Notes: generated from the letters alone by a model not told the origin. A stretch of 64,000 bases of DNA from Mactra quadrangularis (GCA_025267735.1 CM046307.1:34959231-35023230); one strand, 5' to 3'; shown: positions 25,801-40,800, counted from the first letter of the stretch. Numbers and translations: made by a program.

Positions 25801-28800
25801 ACACACATTTCATACCCCCTTGATCATTTATGTAAGAAATGGCTGAAATATTGTCAGATTGCACTTGTATATGCACGTTTCTAAGGTCACTATATAAGGC
25901 TTGCAAAGTAAGAAAAATAGCCAGTAATTCCAGAAAATTAATTGAGTTTCCTGATTCAAGCTTAGACCATCTACCATTAACATGTTCATTAGAACTAATG
26001 TCAAAACCGCCATAACCTAACAAGGAAGCATCAGTGCGACATTGAACATCAACATCTTGTGGTCTAATTCTCTTACCATTATAATTCCTAACATTCAACC
26101 ACCATTTTAAGTCAAAAATACTATCATTTGACAACTTTGTATATCTTTCAAAGTCCATGGTATTATCTAACCCTTCAACTTTATCTCTTTCTAAAGTCCT
26201 ATAGTGTAATTTAGCTTCAGCAACTGCATAACAAGCATTAATTATAAGACCAATAAAGGATGCTAATTCTCTAATAATAACTATATTTGTTTTTAATAAT
26301 CCTCTAGCAGCCTTAATAATTTTTTCAATTTTTTCATCAGTGAGCAAAATCTTAAATTCAACTGAATCTACTATGAAACCAAAGAAAACAATCCTTTGTT
26401 GTGGTACTAACACAGATTTCTTTACATTTATGACAAACCCTAAAGATTCTAGAGTATTAACCATGGTAACACAATTTTGTTTACAGATTAATTTACATTG
26501 ATTCATATTAATTGAATCATCAATATAAAACATACATCTGATGTTTTTCTGCCTAAAGAAAGCAAAAACAGGTTTCATTATCTTTGAAAAGACATAAGGC
26601 GACGATGATAAGCCAAATGCTAGACACACCATCTGATACAAAATACCATTCCAAAAGAATTTTAAATATTTTTGATGTTTTTCATGTACAGGCACTGCAA
26701 AATATGCATCACATAAATCAATTTTTGTAAAGTAATCTCCTTTTTGAATAAGGTCTAGTACAATATTAAAAGTTTCTTGTTTAAAATGTTTATATTCAAC
26801 AAAAAGGTTTAAATGTTTTAGATTTAAAATGGGTCTGTATTTCCCATTAGGTTTTGGTACAATAAAAATATTACTTATAAACTCTCCTTTTTCATGGTGT
26901 GACTCAATAACAGCTCCTTTTGTAACAAGGTCTGCTATTTCATTATTAACTATACTCCATTGAACCTCATCAAAATCTATTTCATTGGGAATACTATATT
27001 GAAAAGGTTCCTCAATAAAGTCAATCTGGTAACCCATAATAGTGTTGAGTACCCAACTATCAGAAGTTAACAACTGCCAGTTTTTATAAAATTTACTTAA
27101 TCTACAAACGGTACTTACCGTTGTTACTCCCCGTTTGGGGCATTAGGTTGAGATACAGTAGCATTACTTTTCTTCTGAGGCCTAGGCCTCCCCCTATAAG
27201 GTCTTGAAGCACCATATGCTGAATTATATGGCTGATATCTATAGTTAGATGTACCATATCCTGATGTACCATATCCTCTATAACTTCTATTAAATTTTCC
27301 TCTATACCTTGGGTTAAAAGAACTTTTACCATAATCTTTCCCTAAGGAAACACTACTCTCACAGTTCTTAATCTCTTTACCAAAATCATCACCGAATAAC
27401 TTTGATGTTACCGGAGTGGACAAACTACATAAACCAGTATATTTCTTTTTAAGATAGGGTCTAACTAAGTACCTTCTTCTTAAAGAAATGTTATATTGAG
27501 CTTGAGACAACACAGTAAGGGAGTCTGATATAAGCTTCTTGGCCTCAGGATGATTTTCAAATTCACTCTTGAATATTTGAGACAATTTAATAATAGGTAC
27601 AATGCCGACTGCAATTAAGTTTTGAATGTCCACCATAGCTTTGTCCTGCTGATGGGCCTTTTTGTCTAATATCTTCCAAATCTCCTGGTTAACTGTTGGA
27701 GGGTATAAATTTTCACAATTTTCTGGCACATGATATTTTTCAGTAATGTCATTGGTCTCACAAAGAGAAGAACAAGCCAAGTTTAATAATTTAGCCAGCG
27801 AACTGGATATAGGTTTTCCCTTTGTAGGGGCTTTGAGTTTGGGTAGCTCCCAGTCATTTTCTTGATGATCTGAGTCATTGTGGTCATCAAACAAAGCACT
27901 ACTAAAGTTCATATTCATATTGCCTTGAGTATTATTATTAGAATCAAGGTCATAATTCACAGAACTCTCTGATTCAGAACAAAAATCTGGGGTTTTAATA
28001 CCAAGTAAGTCTCTTAATTTAGAAATATCATTAACAGATAATTTATTAATATCAAGAATTGGGTTATCCGAAATTTGCCTGTCCGAAGACGGCTCCATAT
28101 TTACGTCACTAGACTTGTCCGAAGACTTATTTTTAGGCCTTTTTGAAGAAATGTCCGAAGACTTCTTTACAGTTTTGTCCGAAGACTTATTCACAGTTTT
28201 GTCCGAAGACTTATCTAATGTCTTTTTAATGACAACTGACTTCACACGAGGTCGGGCATTGGAAGGCTTCGAAGACGAAGCACGTGCACTTTCCGACACT
28301 TGTTTAGGAGGGCTAAACCCACTGAAATCGTCCGACGAATCGGACAAGGAAAGGCATTCCATCTTAGGAAAATTCCACGCGACAAGAAACACAACAGGGG
28401 GGGATACAAACCACCAATATTTCTCTTGATGCAAAACACGTCCTACACGGCGAGACGCTCGGAAGAATATGTTTAGTATGGTCAGTGCGCGTGCGCAGCT
28501 GACTGGTTTTTTGAACACGTTAAAGAAGCGTCTGCACGGTACATTCCCGGAGGAAATGCTAATTACATGTGACCGCCGAGGGTCATGAAAAATAATAATG
28601 GTTATAAACCTACTGGTACATTATTAAGAATGTAGATCAGTATTTAACTATCAAAAGGGAGTATCATGTTATTTAATAATCTATAGACTTGGTGGGTGCT
28701 AACATTTTCACTGATTTAACTGTATCTGCATTGTATATTATAGAGATCACACTACATGACGGGGTGTTGCCCATTTTTACCTTTGAGCTTTCAAGGCTTT

Positions 28801-31800
28801 CTGTGCTAAATTGGCAGGGAAGCTTCCTTTTTCTACTGGCAAGATGTAGATGGTTTATCCTTACTGATATGTTTTGTGATAATAATATTGTATCATATTT
28901 GTTTGTCAATGAATATGTGGTAATTGCTATGAGCATGATGTAAACAGCCAAAGGCATAATTATGTTAAGTCACTTTTACCATAATTATAAAGTTGTAAAG
29001 ATGTATGTGTTGAGAAAAGAGTGAAGATACATCAGCTTTTAGTCTCTACATAAGTCTGTCAGTCCTTGGTACTTTGATCTTTCTTTTTATTAATACAGAT
29101 TATAATTGATTACTTAGTCAGCCCCTAGTGTGACCTAAAAGGATGACAGATTGCCCCAGGTTCATGCAATTCTAATTCTAATTGTTACTGCTAGTTAACA
29201 TTTGGTTTGGCCGAGTGAAATATACAGCTGTTTTTTTACTATTTAACCTGCTTTAAAATTTAATGTTGAGCGCTGCTATGTCCAAAAGAAGTTTTGAAGT
29301 TCAGATATATAGGTTTCTATTTCATTAGTTAACTACAAGTAAGTTATAAGTATCTATGGTTCACATAAGTAGGTAAATAGGACAATAAAAGATAAATCAT
29401 AGTGACTCATGTGTTTTGCCCTCAGTTGTAATACTTACATCTGTATTGTTTCATCTAATTAACTCAGATAATTTAACAGTATAATTTAATAAATTAAACC
29501 TGACCATAATCAAATATGTGGTATTTTAATCAACCTGTTATATGTTTACTCAATGTATTTAGTTATTTACAGTTTTATGTAGTTCATTTGTGGCTTACTC
29601 CTGTTTAAATATTTAAATAGATATAATTTGTCCTTATGTTACAGTCTTAAGAACCTCACTGATTTAAATGCTCACTGCAGTGCTTCTGTACTTCAGCATT
29701 GATTTAAATCAGCAAGGTAAGTGTATTCATTACTGACAGTTGAATGAAAATATCAATATAAGCAATAGATCTTTATGACCAAATGATTACCTTTCTAAAG
29801 GTTATCAGCTTAAAGCTCTTACCTGATAATTATAAACTGAGCCAAGCCAGTCTAGTCTATCTCTATACTACCAGCTGCTCAACTTGGCATTTTGATTTTA
29901 TATCTACCTTTGAATTGACAATGGACTGCTCCAAATTAAGAACAAGAAAAGTCCATTGTTGAAAATCAGCAGGTTAAGGGTTTAGTAAATCTCAATGTTA
30001 ACCCCTAATGTACAGTTGATACTATATTTTATATTATATCTCCTGTGGCTTCTTGACATTATTTATGAAATTATTACTTCTAGAAATTACTTGACAGAAA
30101 CTGTTTCATCTTACATGAAAACAAACAACATTATTCCTTTCATGTTTCACAATAAATGATATGTAATCTAATAGCTATGTATGGTGAAAATGTAAAACAT
30201 AAAAAATGATGTCATCTGTAAGCTATGAAATATGATGTCACATTATATCCATGTGTATTTTTGTCTTGCTATACAAAAACACTGTAATGCATTAAAGAAG
30301 CTGAATATTCAGTGATGGAATAATATTTATGAAAAGTGTTACTCATATAAACATGTTGATGGTTCAATGCAAAACCAGCCTATGTCTTTCTTTATTTTGA
30401 CGTAGTAAGACTAGTTTTGTACTGTGATGTATTCCAAGCTGAGTCACTCAGTAATATGAAATTAGATCATGTACCAAAAATGATGAATATTCTCTATCTA
30501 TTTAACCATCACTCTAATATATTGTATAGTAAATATATTTTTTAAAGAAACGGTAGATATTTTCATGCAATTTTAGTCATAGCCATTAACAAAAGAATTA
30601 TTTGAATAAATTTGGTTAAAACTCTAATTATAGGAAGAAATTGTCAGTTTTTTATTCCAGGCCTTTTTTTCATGTGTTGGGGAAGTAGCCTGTAGCCTTT
30701 TACAAGGGGAAAAATGGCGCGCGATAATTGGAAAATGGGGAAAAATAAAACTAGACTATTTAGATCTATATTTAATTCTTGTAATCATATTTCATTTAAA
30801 CTGTTATTGTTATGTTTGTTGGGTGGAGATTTAGTAGCTTTAAAGGTATCATCATCAATGGGCGTTGACTCAATTCCATGATCAACCAAAAGGACATCAG
30901 GTTCTTCATTCAAGGGTTCCTGGTTGTCACTGGCAGGGGTACTGTTAGTTCCTTTGTCATTGAAATCATTACTTGGCTTTTCAAACTAAATGTGTTGTGT
31001 TTTCAACTGATTAACAACTGGCTAGGACTCATCTTGATGTTTTGAAGTTTTTAAGAAAACAAATTCAGGGTACAAGTATTTCTTATGTCATTTTTTCATA
31101 TTTTTTGTATAATTGCACCAATTCCGTAAGTAACCCAACGATTGCAACATGCTCGGAAAGACATACCACGTGCGTCGGGGAAAAACGAACAAAAAAAATT
31201 AATTCGATGCCGGTTTGGGTGCGAATAATGTAGGGGCGAATGTGATTGAGGACGAATTATTAGCAAAAAATTACCGAACTGGTAATTTGAAGGACTCGCG
31301 GACTTGATTACTTATATTTTTGATAAACTTATTTAACGAAATGACCATGTTCCGTTTGTGTAATAGAATATTGGTAAATAACCGTTTCAATAATTAAATC
31401 CTGCGAGATTTCCGGTTTCTCTTTTGCCGTATTTTCGATGTTTATACATAGTTTAAGGTATTTTTAAGGGGAAAATGGTTGTTGAGGGGAAAAATTGGTT
31501 TGTTTTGGGGAAAAAAGATACTTATTTTGCTTGGGGAAGACGCAGTTTAACGGCGTCACGTAAAGAAGGAAAAAAAGGCCTGTATTCTACAGTTTATAAT
31601 ATCTTCCTGGTAGCTCAGTTAACTGATATTATGTGGTGACTGTGGTAGACCTTAAATAAGCTTGTTCACTCTCTATTATGAAGAGTGAAGCAATGCTGGA
31701 TACATAGACCATGTAATATTGAACATACTGGAGTTGAGTTTTTCTTGGAGTGTAGGAGTATAGTAACTTATCATTTGTAGAGAAAAGAAACAAATGTGAA

Positions 31801-34800
31801 AAATATAGGACAGTTTAAATCATTAATTATATGAATAATACATTTTATCTTTATCTTTCCCTATAGATATTATAATATCTCAATATTTCTTCCTGTTTGT
31901 TATATAAAGGCATGAAATCTAACATCAGTTTTAATATCCCACTTAAGTCTTATGTATGTATATAATTATGTATAAAATGAAGATGAGTTTATACCATGTA
32001 TATTTGTAAAGTCATTTGATTCTTAGGAAATTTTGTATGTACTTGACCGACTGTAGTGAAAATGTTAGGTATGTCAATGTTCAACTGTTCTGAGTTTGAT
32101 TACAATCACTTCACATTTTAGCTCGACTTTACGTAGTAATGTAGAGCTCTCCTACTCGCGTCGGCATCCGCATCTGCGTCCACATTTCTGATTAAAGTTT
32201 TTGTGCACAGATTAAAGTTTTTGTGCAGTAAAATACTTTCTTCTATATCTTTTTTATTTCTAAAGATATTGACTTCAAACTTTAAATATATGTTCCTTAC
32301 TATCAACCACATCTCATGTGACAAGGTTCATAACTCCAAATACATTTTTTTCAATATTTTCTCCCCTTGAGCTTAAAAATTTATTTTAAAAAATATTTGT
32401 TTTTACTGCAACTGTTTTATTTCTTTAGGTATTGACTTCAAAATTTTAATATATGTTACTTATTATCAACCACATCTCATGTGACAAGGTTCATAACTCC
32501 AAATACATTTTTATCAGAGTTATCCCCCCTTGAACTTATAGTTTTCTTTAAAAAATATTTGATTTTACTGCAACTGTTTTATTTCTTTAGGTATGGACTT
32601 CAAACTTTAAATGTATGTTCCTTATTATCAACCACAGCTCATGTGACAAGAATCATGACTCCAAATACATTTTTTTTCAAAATTGTCCTCAATGAACTTA
32701 GAATTTTCTTTAATTTTTTTATTTATTTATTTACTTTTAATTTGTTAAGGTTATATTTTCAAATTTTAAAATATGTATGTTCCTTATCATCAACCACATC
32801 TCCTGTGACAAATACTTACTAAGTCGAGCATGCTGTCTCCTCTGACAGCTCTTGTTTAATTTGAAAAATAAGTAGTCTGAATTTGATCATATTGAACTAC
32901 AACAAAGGAGGAGCCAGTATGACTTAGCTATCAATGCATTAGACTGGCTATCATTATATAGCTTGTTTTTGTTTGAATCTCATTTAAACTTGCATTATTA
33001 TGTCCTAGAAATGATAAGATATTATATCCTGAATATTTAGAACTAGGTTACTAGGAAGCATACAATAAGGGACATTAGTCAGTTATTTCCCCTTGTATAC
33101 TCTTCACATAGGTAACAATGTAGGTCCAATCAGTTGGATTACTCAGATTTTACCCTTACTTTTTAATGTCAATTTGCCACAATTAATCTTAAATAACTTT
33201 TTTGTAAATCATTTAATTTGTTTTAAAATCAAGCTAAGTATTGGTAGGGTAAAGAACTATCTAAATTTTATCAATCCTGTTAAAATCTAAATTAACAAGA
33301 AAGATATTAGATTATATTTTATTATCCTTACTTAGGACTTCAATGATAAAATCGAGGATTCCAACTGATAGGACCTAATTGCCAATTGGATTGCTTCTGA
33401 TTTTATCAAGCAAAGATAACTGAAAAAAGTCCTTCATTACAATCTCATTAAAATTATACGAATTTAACACTCCACTACATTTTTGCTTCAGAAGATCTGA
33501 AAGTACTTAATTATGTGTGTTTATAAGAACAGACACCCAGCCATTGTCTTACAACTTCGCCTATGTTATAAATTATAATTATATATATATGATCGGAGCA
33601 AAATTATCTACTTTCCCATTATCATATTCATTGATTTTAACTAGCCTAAACACTAGTTCCGGTGCAACAGGCGAATCTCTCCGTGGTAGACTGCCACGTC
33701 AGACTTCAAGCTAGTGGGTTAAAGTGATGACTGCAAATTTAGCCTTTACAGAAACAGGTTGACTGACCACCGTTATATGACCTATACAATGTGACGTTGC
33801 TACAGTGTTAAACCCAACAACAACAGCAAACCACTGGGAAACAATTTGTTAGATTCTTGGAAACAAAAGTGTACAAAGAACCAGAATGTCAACCGATAGT
33901 CCATGATTAGGTCTCTTTCAGTACTTTTCACTATAACAAAACCTGATTATTCACCAGAATCAAGGCTTGTTAAATGCTACCACATTCTATTTTGTCTAAG
34001 TCTGTTCTGAGTATTTTGGTATAAACTTTCATATTTGAAATAGTGAACATTATTCTTTTATTTTTAGAAACTGTGTGGGATTGTTTGAGTGCCAAAAAAT
34101 AATTAACTATTCTTATTATCTAAAGTATTATGTACTTTTATCTAAAGTCTGAACTGTTTTTGTATTTTATTGTTATTTCAAATATTTCTGAGTCAAAACA
34201 AATTTGAAGTACTAAACACAAAGTCTTAATGCCTTCCTGTAGTAATTGTATAGCTACATTTAGGCATAACATGACTTCAAAAGAAGAAGTTTGAAAGCAA
34301 GGGATAAATTTGGTTTAATGTATATAATTTGGGGTGAAGTCAAAGGTCACTGTGATAATCCATGTCCCATAGCCCCTTAGATTGTCTTGGTGAAATTTAT
34401 CTCTTACCTTGAGCATCAGATTCTACTTCTTTTTCAAAATAATCAAAACCCATGTTGATGTTAATGTTAATTGTGATCATGGCGGTGATGATGCACTTGT
34501 TTTAGACTTGACCCTCGTTATTAACATGCACCAAATATTGTTATATTGTCTTTTCATTGTAAATTTTGTGGAGGCTCGACTCAAGGAAGACTGGGCTTTC
34601 CCAACTGAGTTGCCTCTTTAAATAAAGTTGTTATTATTAGTAGTAGTATTAAATACTTGATATATTGATGAATCCTATACATAAATTTGGGTATCAATTT
34701 TTATCAATCTTGATCAGTGCAGAAGCACTGTAGTGAGCATTTAAATCAGTGGGTTAGTGTATGTGCCACTGATAGTTAGAATATTATTTAACAATAGTTA

Positions 34801-37800
34801 AGCATGCAGATCGTGTTTAGCTCTAGTATGAACAAACAATAAGTTTGAATATATGTGATGTTTATTATAATTGTTTTATTAACAAATAAATATTAAGATA
34901 TAAATATATTTGGTGAAGTATGTACATCCGATATGAAGGCAGGAGATAATTACTTATAAGTATATTGTTTACTGAATAGTGATATATGGATGAAAGGTTA
35001 AATCTTTAAGAATTATATCAAGTGTTAGAATGTTTAACAAGGAAGAGGGTGTGCATGTTATCTTGTTATCACATTTAAGGGGTTAATTAGAAATATTTAA
35101 AATTATAAACATAGGAGTGTTGATTACTGGTTATTGATATAGATCTATTGAATAATGCTTCCACAATTGAAAGTTATTACGTAATTTAGTACTTGTATTG
35201 CATAAATGGTAGGGCTGTCACGATACGCCATAAGCCCATTGCAATATACTGCGATACTCCGGCACCGTATCGCAATACGTACCACGGTATATTGTGGGCA
35301 TTTAGATTCCTCCGCACAGAAACAATACAAATTTTACATGCAGCTACTGATAGAATCTAGCCTCTTCAAGTATTTAAGGTCATTTAGGACTGTGACGCGC
35401 CCAAACCAGTTATGTTTTTTGTAACTTAAGGTTAAATTGAATGAACAATGGAAACTGACGTTTCGCTACTTTTATTTCGCCAAGGGAAGAATTTTCCAAT
35501 GAAAAGAAATATCGTATCACCAAATACCGGTACGTTAAATTCGTACCGCGATACGTATTGCCGCAGCTGTGTATTGCAATATACCAGTATACCGGTATAT
35601 CGTGACAGCTCTAATAAATGGCATTTGATAATTTCCTCATAAAATAAGAATATATGATTTAATATTGCCAAATACCTTACTTTTTGCTCATGTAAAGTAA
35701 CAAAGCATTTAAGGCAGTGTTTTTTAAATCACTAATTTGGTATCATAATATTATTAAATTGATTTCTAAAATACTGATAATGAGTGGCTATAGCTGTATT
35801 AGCTTTTTAGGCTTTTTAACCAAGATTATTGCAACTGTCGTGAACACTACATAAGTAGTACTAGTAAAGTGTAAACATTGAAAATATTGTAAAAATAAAA
35901 TATTGTATGGCATCAGTCTTGTAAAGTCAGCTTTGATACTTCTCAATTATAACCATTACCCCTGAACATTGTATTGCATCAAAACTTGTAACTTCTCAAT
36001 TCCTCTAAATTTATCTGCTAACTGCCATCCCATTCTACTGATTCATGTATCTGATATGATAATCACTATAGATATGTTTTTATCAGCTGTCTTTACGAAG
36101 TAAATGGAGAGCTCTCCTACTCGCCCTAGCATCGATGGCGATGTCCAAGTTCATATTTCTGATTTAAGTTTTTGTGCAGTAAAATATTTTTTACTATAAC
36201 TTTTTTATTTCTTAAGGTATCAACTTCAAACTTTAAATGTATGTTCCTTATTATCAGCCACATCTCATGTGACAAGATCATAACTCCAAACACATTTTTT
36301 TCCATAATTATCTCCCCTTGAACTTAGAGTTTTCTTTAAAAAAATGTTTCTTTTTACTGCAACTATTTTATTTCTTTAAGTATTGACTTCAAACTTTAAA
36401 TATATGTTCCTTATTATCAACCACATCTCATGTGACATAGTTCATAACTTTTTATACATTTTGTTTAGAATTATCCCCCCCTGAACTTAGAAATTTCTTT
36501 AAGAAATGTTTGTTCTTACTGCAACTGTTTAATTTCTTTAGATATCAACTTCAAACTTTAAAAGTATGTTCCTTATTATTAACCACATCATAAAGGACAA
36601 GGTTCATTACTCCAAATACATTTTTTTTCAGAATTATCCCCCCTTGAACTTAGAGTTTTCTTTAAAAGATATTTGTTTTTACTGTAACTGTTTTATTTCT
36701 TTAGGTATTGACTTCAAACTTTAAATATATGTTCCTTATTATCAACCACATCTTATGTGACAAGGTTCATAACTCTAAATACATTTTTTTCAAAATTGCC
36801 TCCCATGAACTTAGAATTTTCTTTAATTTTATTTTTTTTTACTTTATGTTCATTACCATCAACCACATCTCATGTGACAAATACTTACTTAGTCGAGCAT
36901 GTTGTCTGCTCTGACAGCTCTTGTTCCTTAATTCATCATAATACATATCACAGACACTGATACCAATATATTGATTATCTTAATGCATATTTTATGTTTT
37001 TATGTTTAAACACTGTTTGATTGATATATAACAATGAATGGTGTTGTCTATAATGATATTATTGAATGTCTTCAACTTTTATCATCATCTGATTGTTCAC
37101 TCAATATTTACAGTGCCCTCTAAAAGTCCTCACACAAAATCCTGCTTTTAAGATCAACAAATTTACATTTTACCCATGAAAAAAAGAAGCAAAGAGTTGT
37201 CAGTGCAAATTTCATAATTGGCATTAAGTAGTTAATCATCATAATATTCAAACTACAATGAATTAGTTTTCATTTAGTATCTGGGCTCAATATTATTTTT
37301 GAAGTAGATTTCTTGATTTGACAACCAGCTATATTTTACTTGCCCAGACCAAATGTTTACTAGCTCTAACAATATGGGTGGTCATGGGTAATGAGACAAC
37401 CTATGATATCAAGCCCTGAGTATGCATGTTGAGTTTTTCTCAAAATTTAATTTTGTCTTTGAACTTTTGGAGTGTACTGTATATTGTATCTTGCATACTG
37501 TACAATTTTGTTATCAACCAGCAACATAAAGTACAATCATGAATTGTCTGATTTTTGCTGTTGTTTTCTCGTTATAATATTAATTGTTTTATTTTTATTA
37601 TAGTTTTGTCCAACTTTTTTTCTTTTTTGTTGTGGTGCATGATTGTTTGTCTGATTTTTATGTCATTTGTTTTCCATGATTTTGTCATCATGTATAAATA
37701 ACAGGAATAATATTGTAATGTCTCAGTCCTCATGAATGATAAGATGGTATATTTGTCTACTCTCACTTAGAAATGTAATAAATGACATGAAAATGTATAA

Positions 37801-40800
37801 GCGAAAACTTCATTTAGATAACAATTTTTTGTGGAATGAGATTTCTTTGTTCCAGATAAATGACTATTTTCTTAGCTGTTCATGGACACTGACTTGATAT
37901 AGGGACTTTATATCTTCTGAAACTAGTCTGTTGTATATTCTATAATAGATTTTCATTTCTAAAAAAAGTGCCTTTTAATTAATGCATTTGTTTTTTAGTG
38001 ATTGTGTGTCAATGGGCATTTATTTTAGCTTTTAAATGTATAAATATGAAAGGTTATTAACATTATTATCACTATTGTCTCTGTGATAAACCTGATGGCA
38101 AGACTCTGCTTGCCAGTGCTTGGATATAGTAAACTGCATTCAGAAAGCTTGGTCACTTAGTGATGAGGTTCACTAAAGGATTTCAATAGGAGTGAACAGT
38201 TAGAAACCAGATTATTAATCTGTAATTAATTGGTTTAAATCTTTGCTTTTGTTAGTTTATGGATACATTATGCTCTCATTATATATGTTCAGTATTGTTT
38301 TATTTTGAGCAACAGCTGAGAGATAATTGGATGATGAGCTTTGACATGAATAAACTTGAAGAACCAAAATATTTACTACAAAAGAGCACAGATGTGATGG
38401 AAGGTCAGGAATATATGGATCTTCTGTTAATCTCTAACTTAATATCTATAGTATAACTTTGAACTGATCATATGTATGGAATAGCATGTTTAACTCAAGA
38501 CATATTGTATTGTGTATTTCAGTATATAAATGGTGGTGATCTGGAACAATTATTAGCTAATACTTCTATAGAGTTACCATGGACAACAAGAGTTTATATA
38601 TCACAGAATATTGCTGCTGGTATGGCATATCTACATGAACAAAGGGGGATAATGCATAGAGATCTCACATCAAAGGTAAGTAACTTTGTTTCTTCACTTG
38701 ATATATTCTGGGTGAACACACTATCTGACCAATCCTTCAAATCCATGTAAAACATGTAAACAGATCACCTCAATTAAAATTGAAAATAAAAACCCCAGAT
38801 TTTATCAATAAGCCATTATGGGGGAAAATTGTTAACATCTAAGTTAAAAGTTCAAAGTCTGCTTCCACATTATTCATGTTCAGTCACTTTACTATTTTGT
38901 ACAATAACATCTGAGCATAGAAATCATCTTTAGGCAGATGTTCCATCACAGTACCCATTTACACCTGGATGGAGTGGAAAAACTCTAGGTAAATTTCTTG
39001 CTCAAGGAAATTAGTCTTGTCACTAGTGGGATTAGAACCTGGGACCTCTTAATACCTTAGTGGGCGCCATACCACTGCTCCTACATAATATTTGGAGCTA
39101 CTAGCTTAGTCAATGGGTTTGATTTTTAAAATGATAAAAATACAGTGTAACCTGCACTAAGTGGCCAGCAACTGTACGTAGCTGAGTTGACTGGCTGACT
39201 ACTGTTAGCAGGTGACTGTAAATACATGTTTGACTGTACCCTCAAATCAGATTTTATATGCATATTTGTTTGGTCTGTTATTTAAGTGTGTTATAAATTA
39301 GGCAGATTTGATAATGGTCATGTTTATGTTAAGTTCATAATAATCAGTAGGTATAAATAGAAATGATGAATTTTTAGTCATGGTGAACTTTAGAAATATA
39401 TTTTACAAATAATCTCTTGTCAGTCTGATTTGATAAAACTAGTTTTTGAATGTTTGTTCTGTTATATTGTCAAGATTGATTGATATCAACTTACAACTAT
39501 TTCTATAACTACTTTATACAGTACCCTCCAAAAGTTTGGAGACATTTTCTTTTTGTAGACCTACTGAATAGCTTTTAGCAAAAATTTGATAATTGTTTAT
39601 TTTGAAATGCCTGTTAGTATGCTTTATTTTTGTTTATCATTTTTAATTATAATTGAGACTATAAAAATAGCAGAAAAACTAGGTTATGGAAAAATTCCAA
39701 TATACATAGCTTTGGAGGCTTTAGGATATAAGATGCTGAATATTATAAATGTGCTGCATTCTTGAAATTTGTTTTTGTATTATCACAAACCCTACTTGAA
39801 TATATTGAAAATTATGATTGATTTTTAGACCCTGTCACTACCTCGATAAGATAATGACATGCGCGATTGCAATTATGTCTTTATACATTAATAAGCGTCA
39901 GGCTTCGGGTGAACGCTCATGTGGGGGAATTTTGAGTTTGGGAGGCAGATTGACTGGCTGTTTGCTGCAGAACGGGGGTGACCGCTTAAAATGTGTGCAT
40001 TATAGAGCGTTTTGCAACGGCACAAGTTGGCCGCTTACAGGGGGTGACTGCTTACAAGGGGTGGCCGTTAGGAGGGGTGGAACTGTACTGAATTATTGGT
40101 ACTATAATTACACATGTATGAAGGGAGATAACTGTGGATGAATTATTTTTTTAGTTATGCCCCTTTATTCTTGAACATTTAAGACTAAATTTTTTTTAAT
40201 GGGATATTTTTAGTACTTTCATACGTTTTTGAATGAACGTTGGAATGCTTTTTCATCAGCTCTTCAGCTATCGGACTACAAAAGGACATAACTCTGGATG
40301 AATTACTTTCAGAGTTATTTCCCTTTATACTTTAATATTTAAGATTAAAGTTTGCTCAAACTGAATATATTTTGTTCGATAGAAAATTGGTTTGCTTTTT
40401 CATCTGTACCTCATCTTCTCATCTACCTCAATAAAAACATGGTGCATATTGCAAGCTAGCGATTCAATTTGCTCGATCGTTGCAGACCATTCCATAGGTA
40501 ATCGTTAGGTAGTGATTCTAAGCGCTTGTCTTGCAGAATTTGCCCCATATGTAAAAATACAGGTTTCTCTAATATAGGTTATTAATACTGACACCAAAAT
40601 CTGTACAATATTTCCTCTGCTGGTTTTACACATCATCATTTCCTCAAGATGATTATATCATATCAGTACCTGTTTTTTAAAAAGTTTTTTTGTCTTTATG
40701 TTAAGATGAGGTAAATTTATGGTAACTTAATGATTTTACAATATATACCTAATCTACTGTATTACTTTGTATTATTCTCTGTTGTTTCGAATGGTTGTAT

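Larger units (their letters stand above)
23692..28596 (-). mobile_element. DIRS-type tyrosine-recombinase retrotransposon, apparently complete
   Basis: 4905 bp, antisense inside the TESK intron. Gene order in its own direction is gag, RT-RNase H(-MT-like), then a tyrosine recombinase overlapping pol. It lacks LTRs. Instead it has a shared 97-bp inverted repeat near each end, different outermost ends (64 bp at left, 27 bp at right), and an internal complementary region that equals the joined ends. This is the DIRS1 layout. All catalytic motifs looked for are intact and no frame is interrupted. No target duplication is expected, because integration is by recombinase. The trinucleotide aat sits at both ends (23692-23694, 28594-28596) and is shared in the circle junction. 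Confidence 0.95.
17800..38522 (+). other. TESK intron, 20.7 kb
   Basis: It contains a CAGGG-ended MITE (22026-22451), SINE copies (21475, 22617, 33625), the DIRS retrotransposon (23692-28596), a CAGGCC-ended element (30658-31582), two AGCTCGAC-family elements (32120, 36085), a hAT MITE (35210-35613) and a Tc1-like MITE (37109-37481). No recognisable feature in 17800-21470 (18120-19960 is visibly richer in CpG), 22700-23690, 28600-29150, 29300-30650, 31590-32110, 32860-33620 or 37490-38520. Confidence 0.8.

Noticed and set aside
27073..27073. TTG at 27073 as the start of Pol
   Set aside because: The frame is open to 27142 and conserved RT sequence lies upstream; a -1 shift from gag explains it better.
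28363..28518. Gag starting at ATG 28518
   Set aside because: The extension would begin inside the terminal inverted repeat and is hydrophobic/basic unlike the rest; ATG 28362 starts the acidic Ser-rich protein.
28673..28957. Overlapping frames on both strands next to the DIRS element
   Set aside because: No motif, no repeat match, composition like intron.
39517..39730. Complete Tc1-like MITE
   Set aside because: A good left end (tacagtaccctccaaaag), but no convincing inverted right end.
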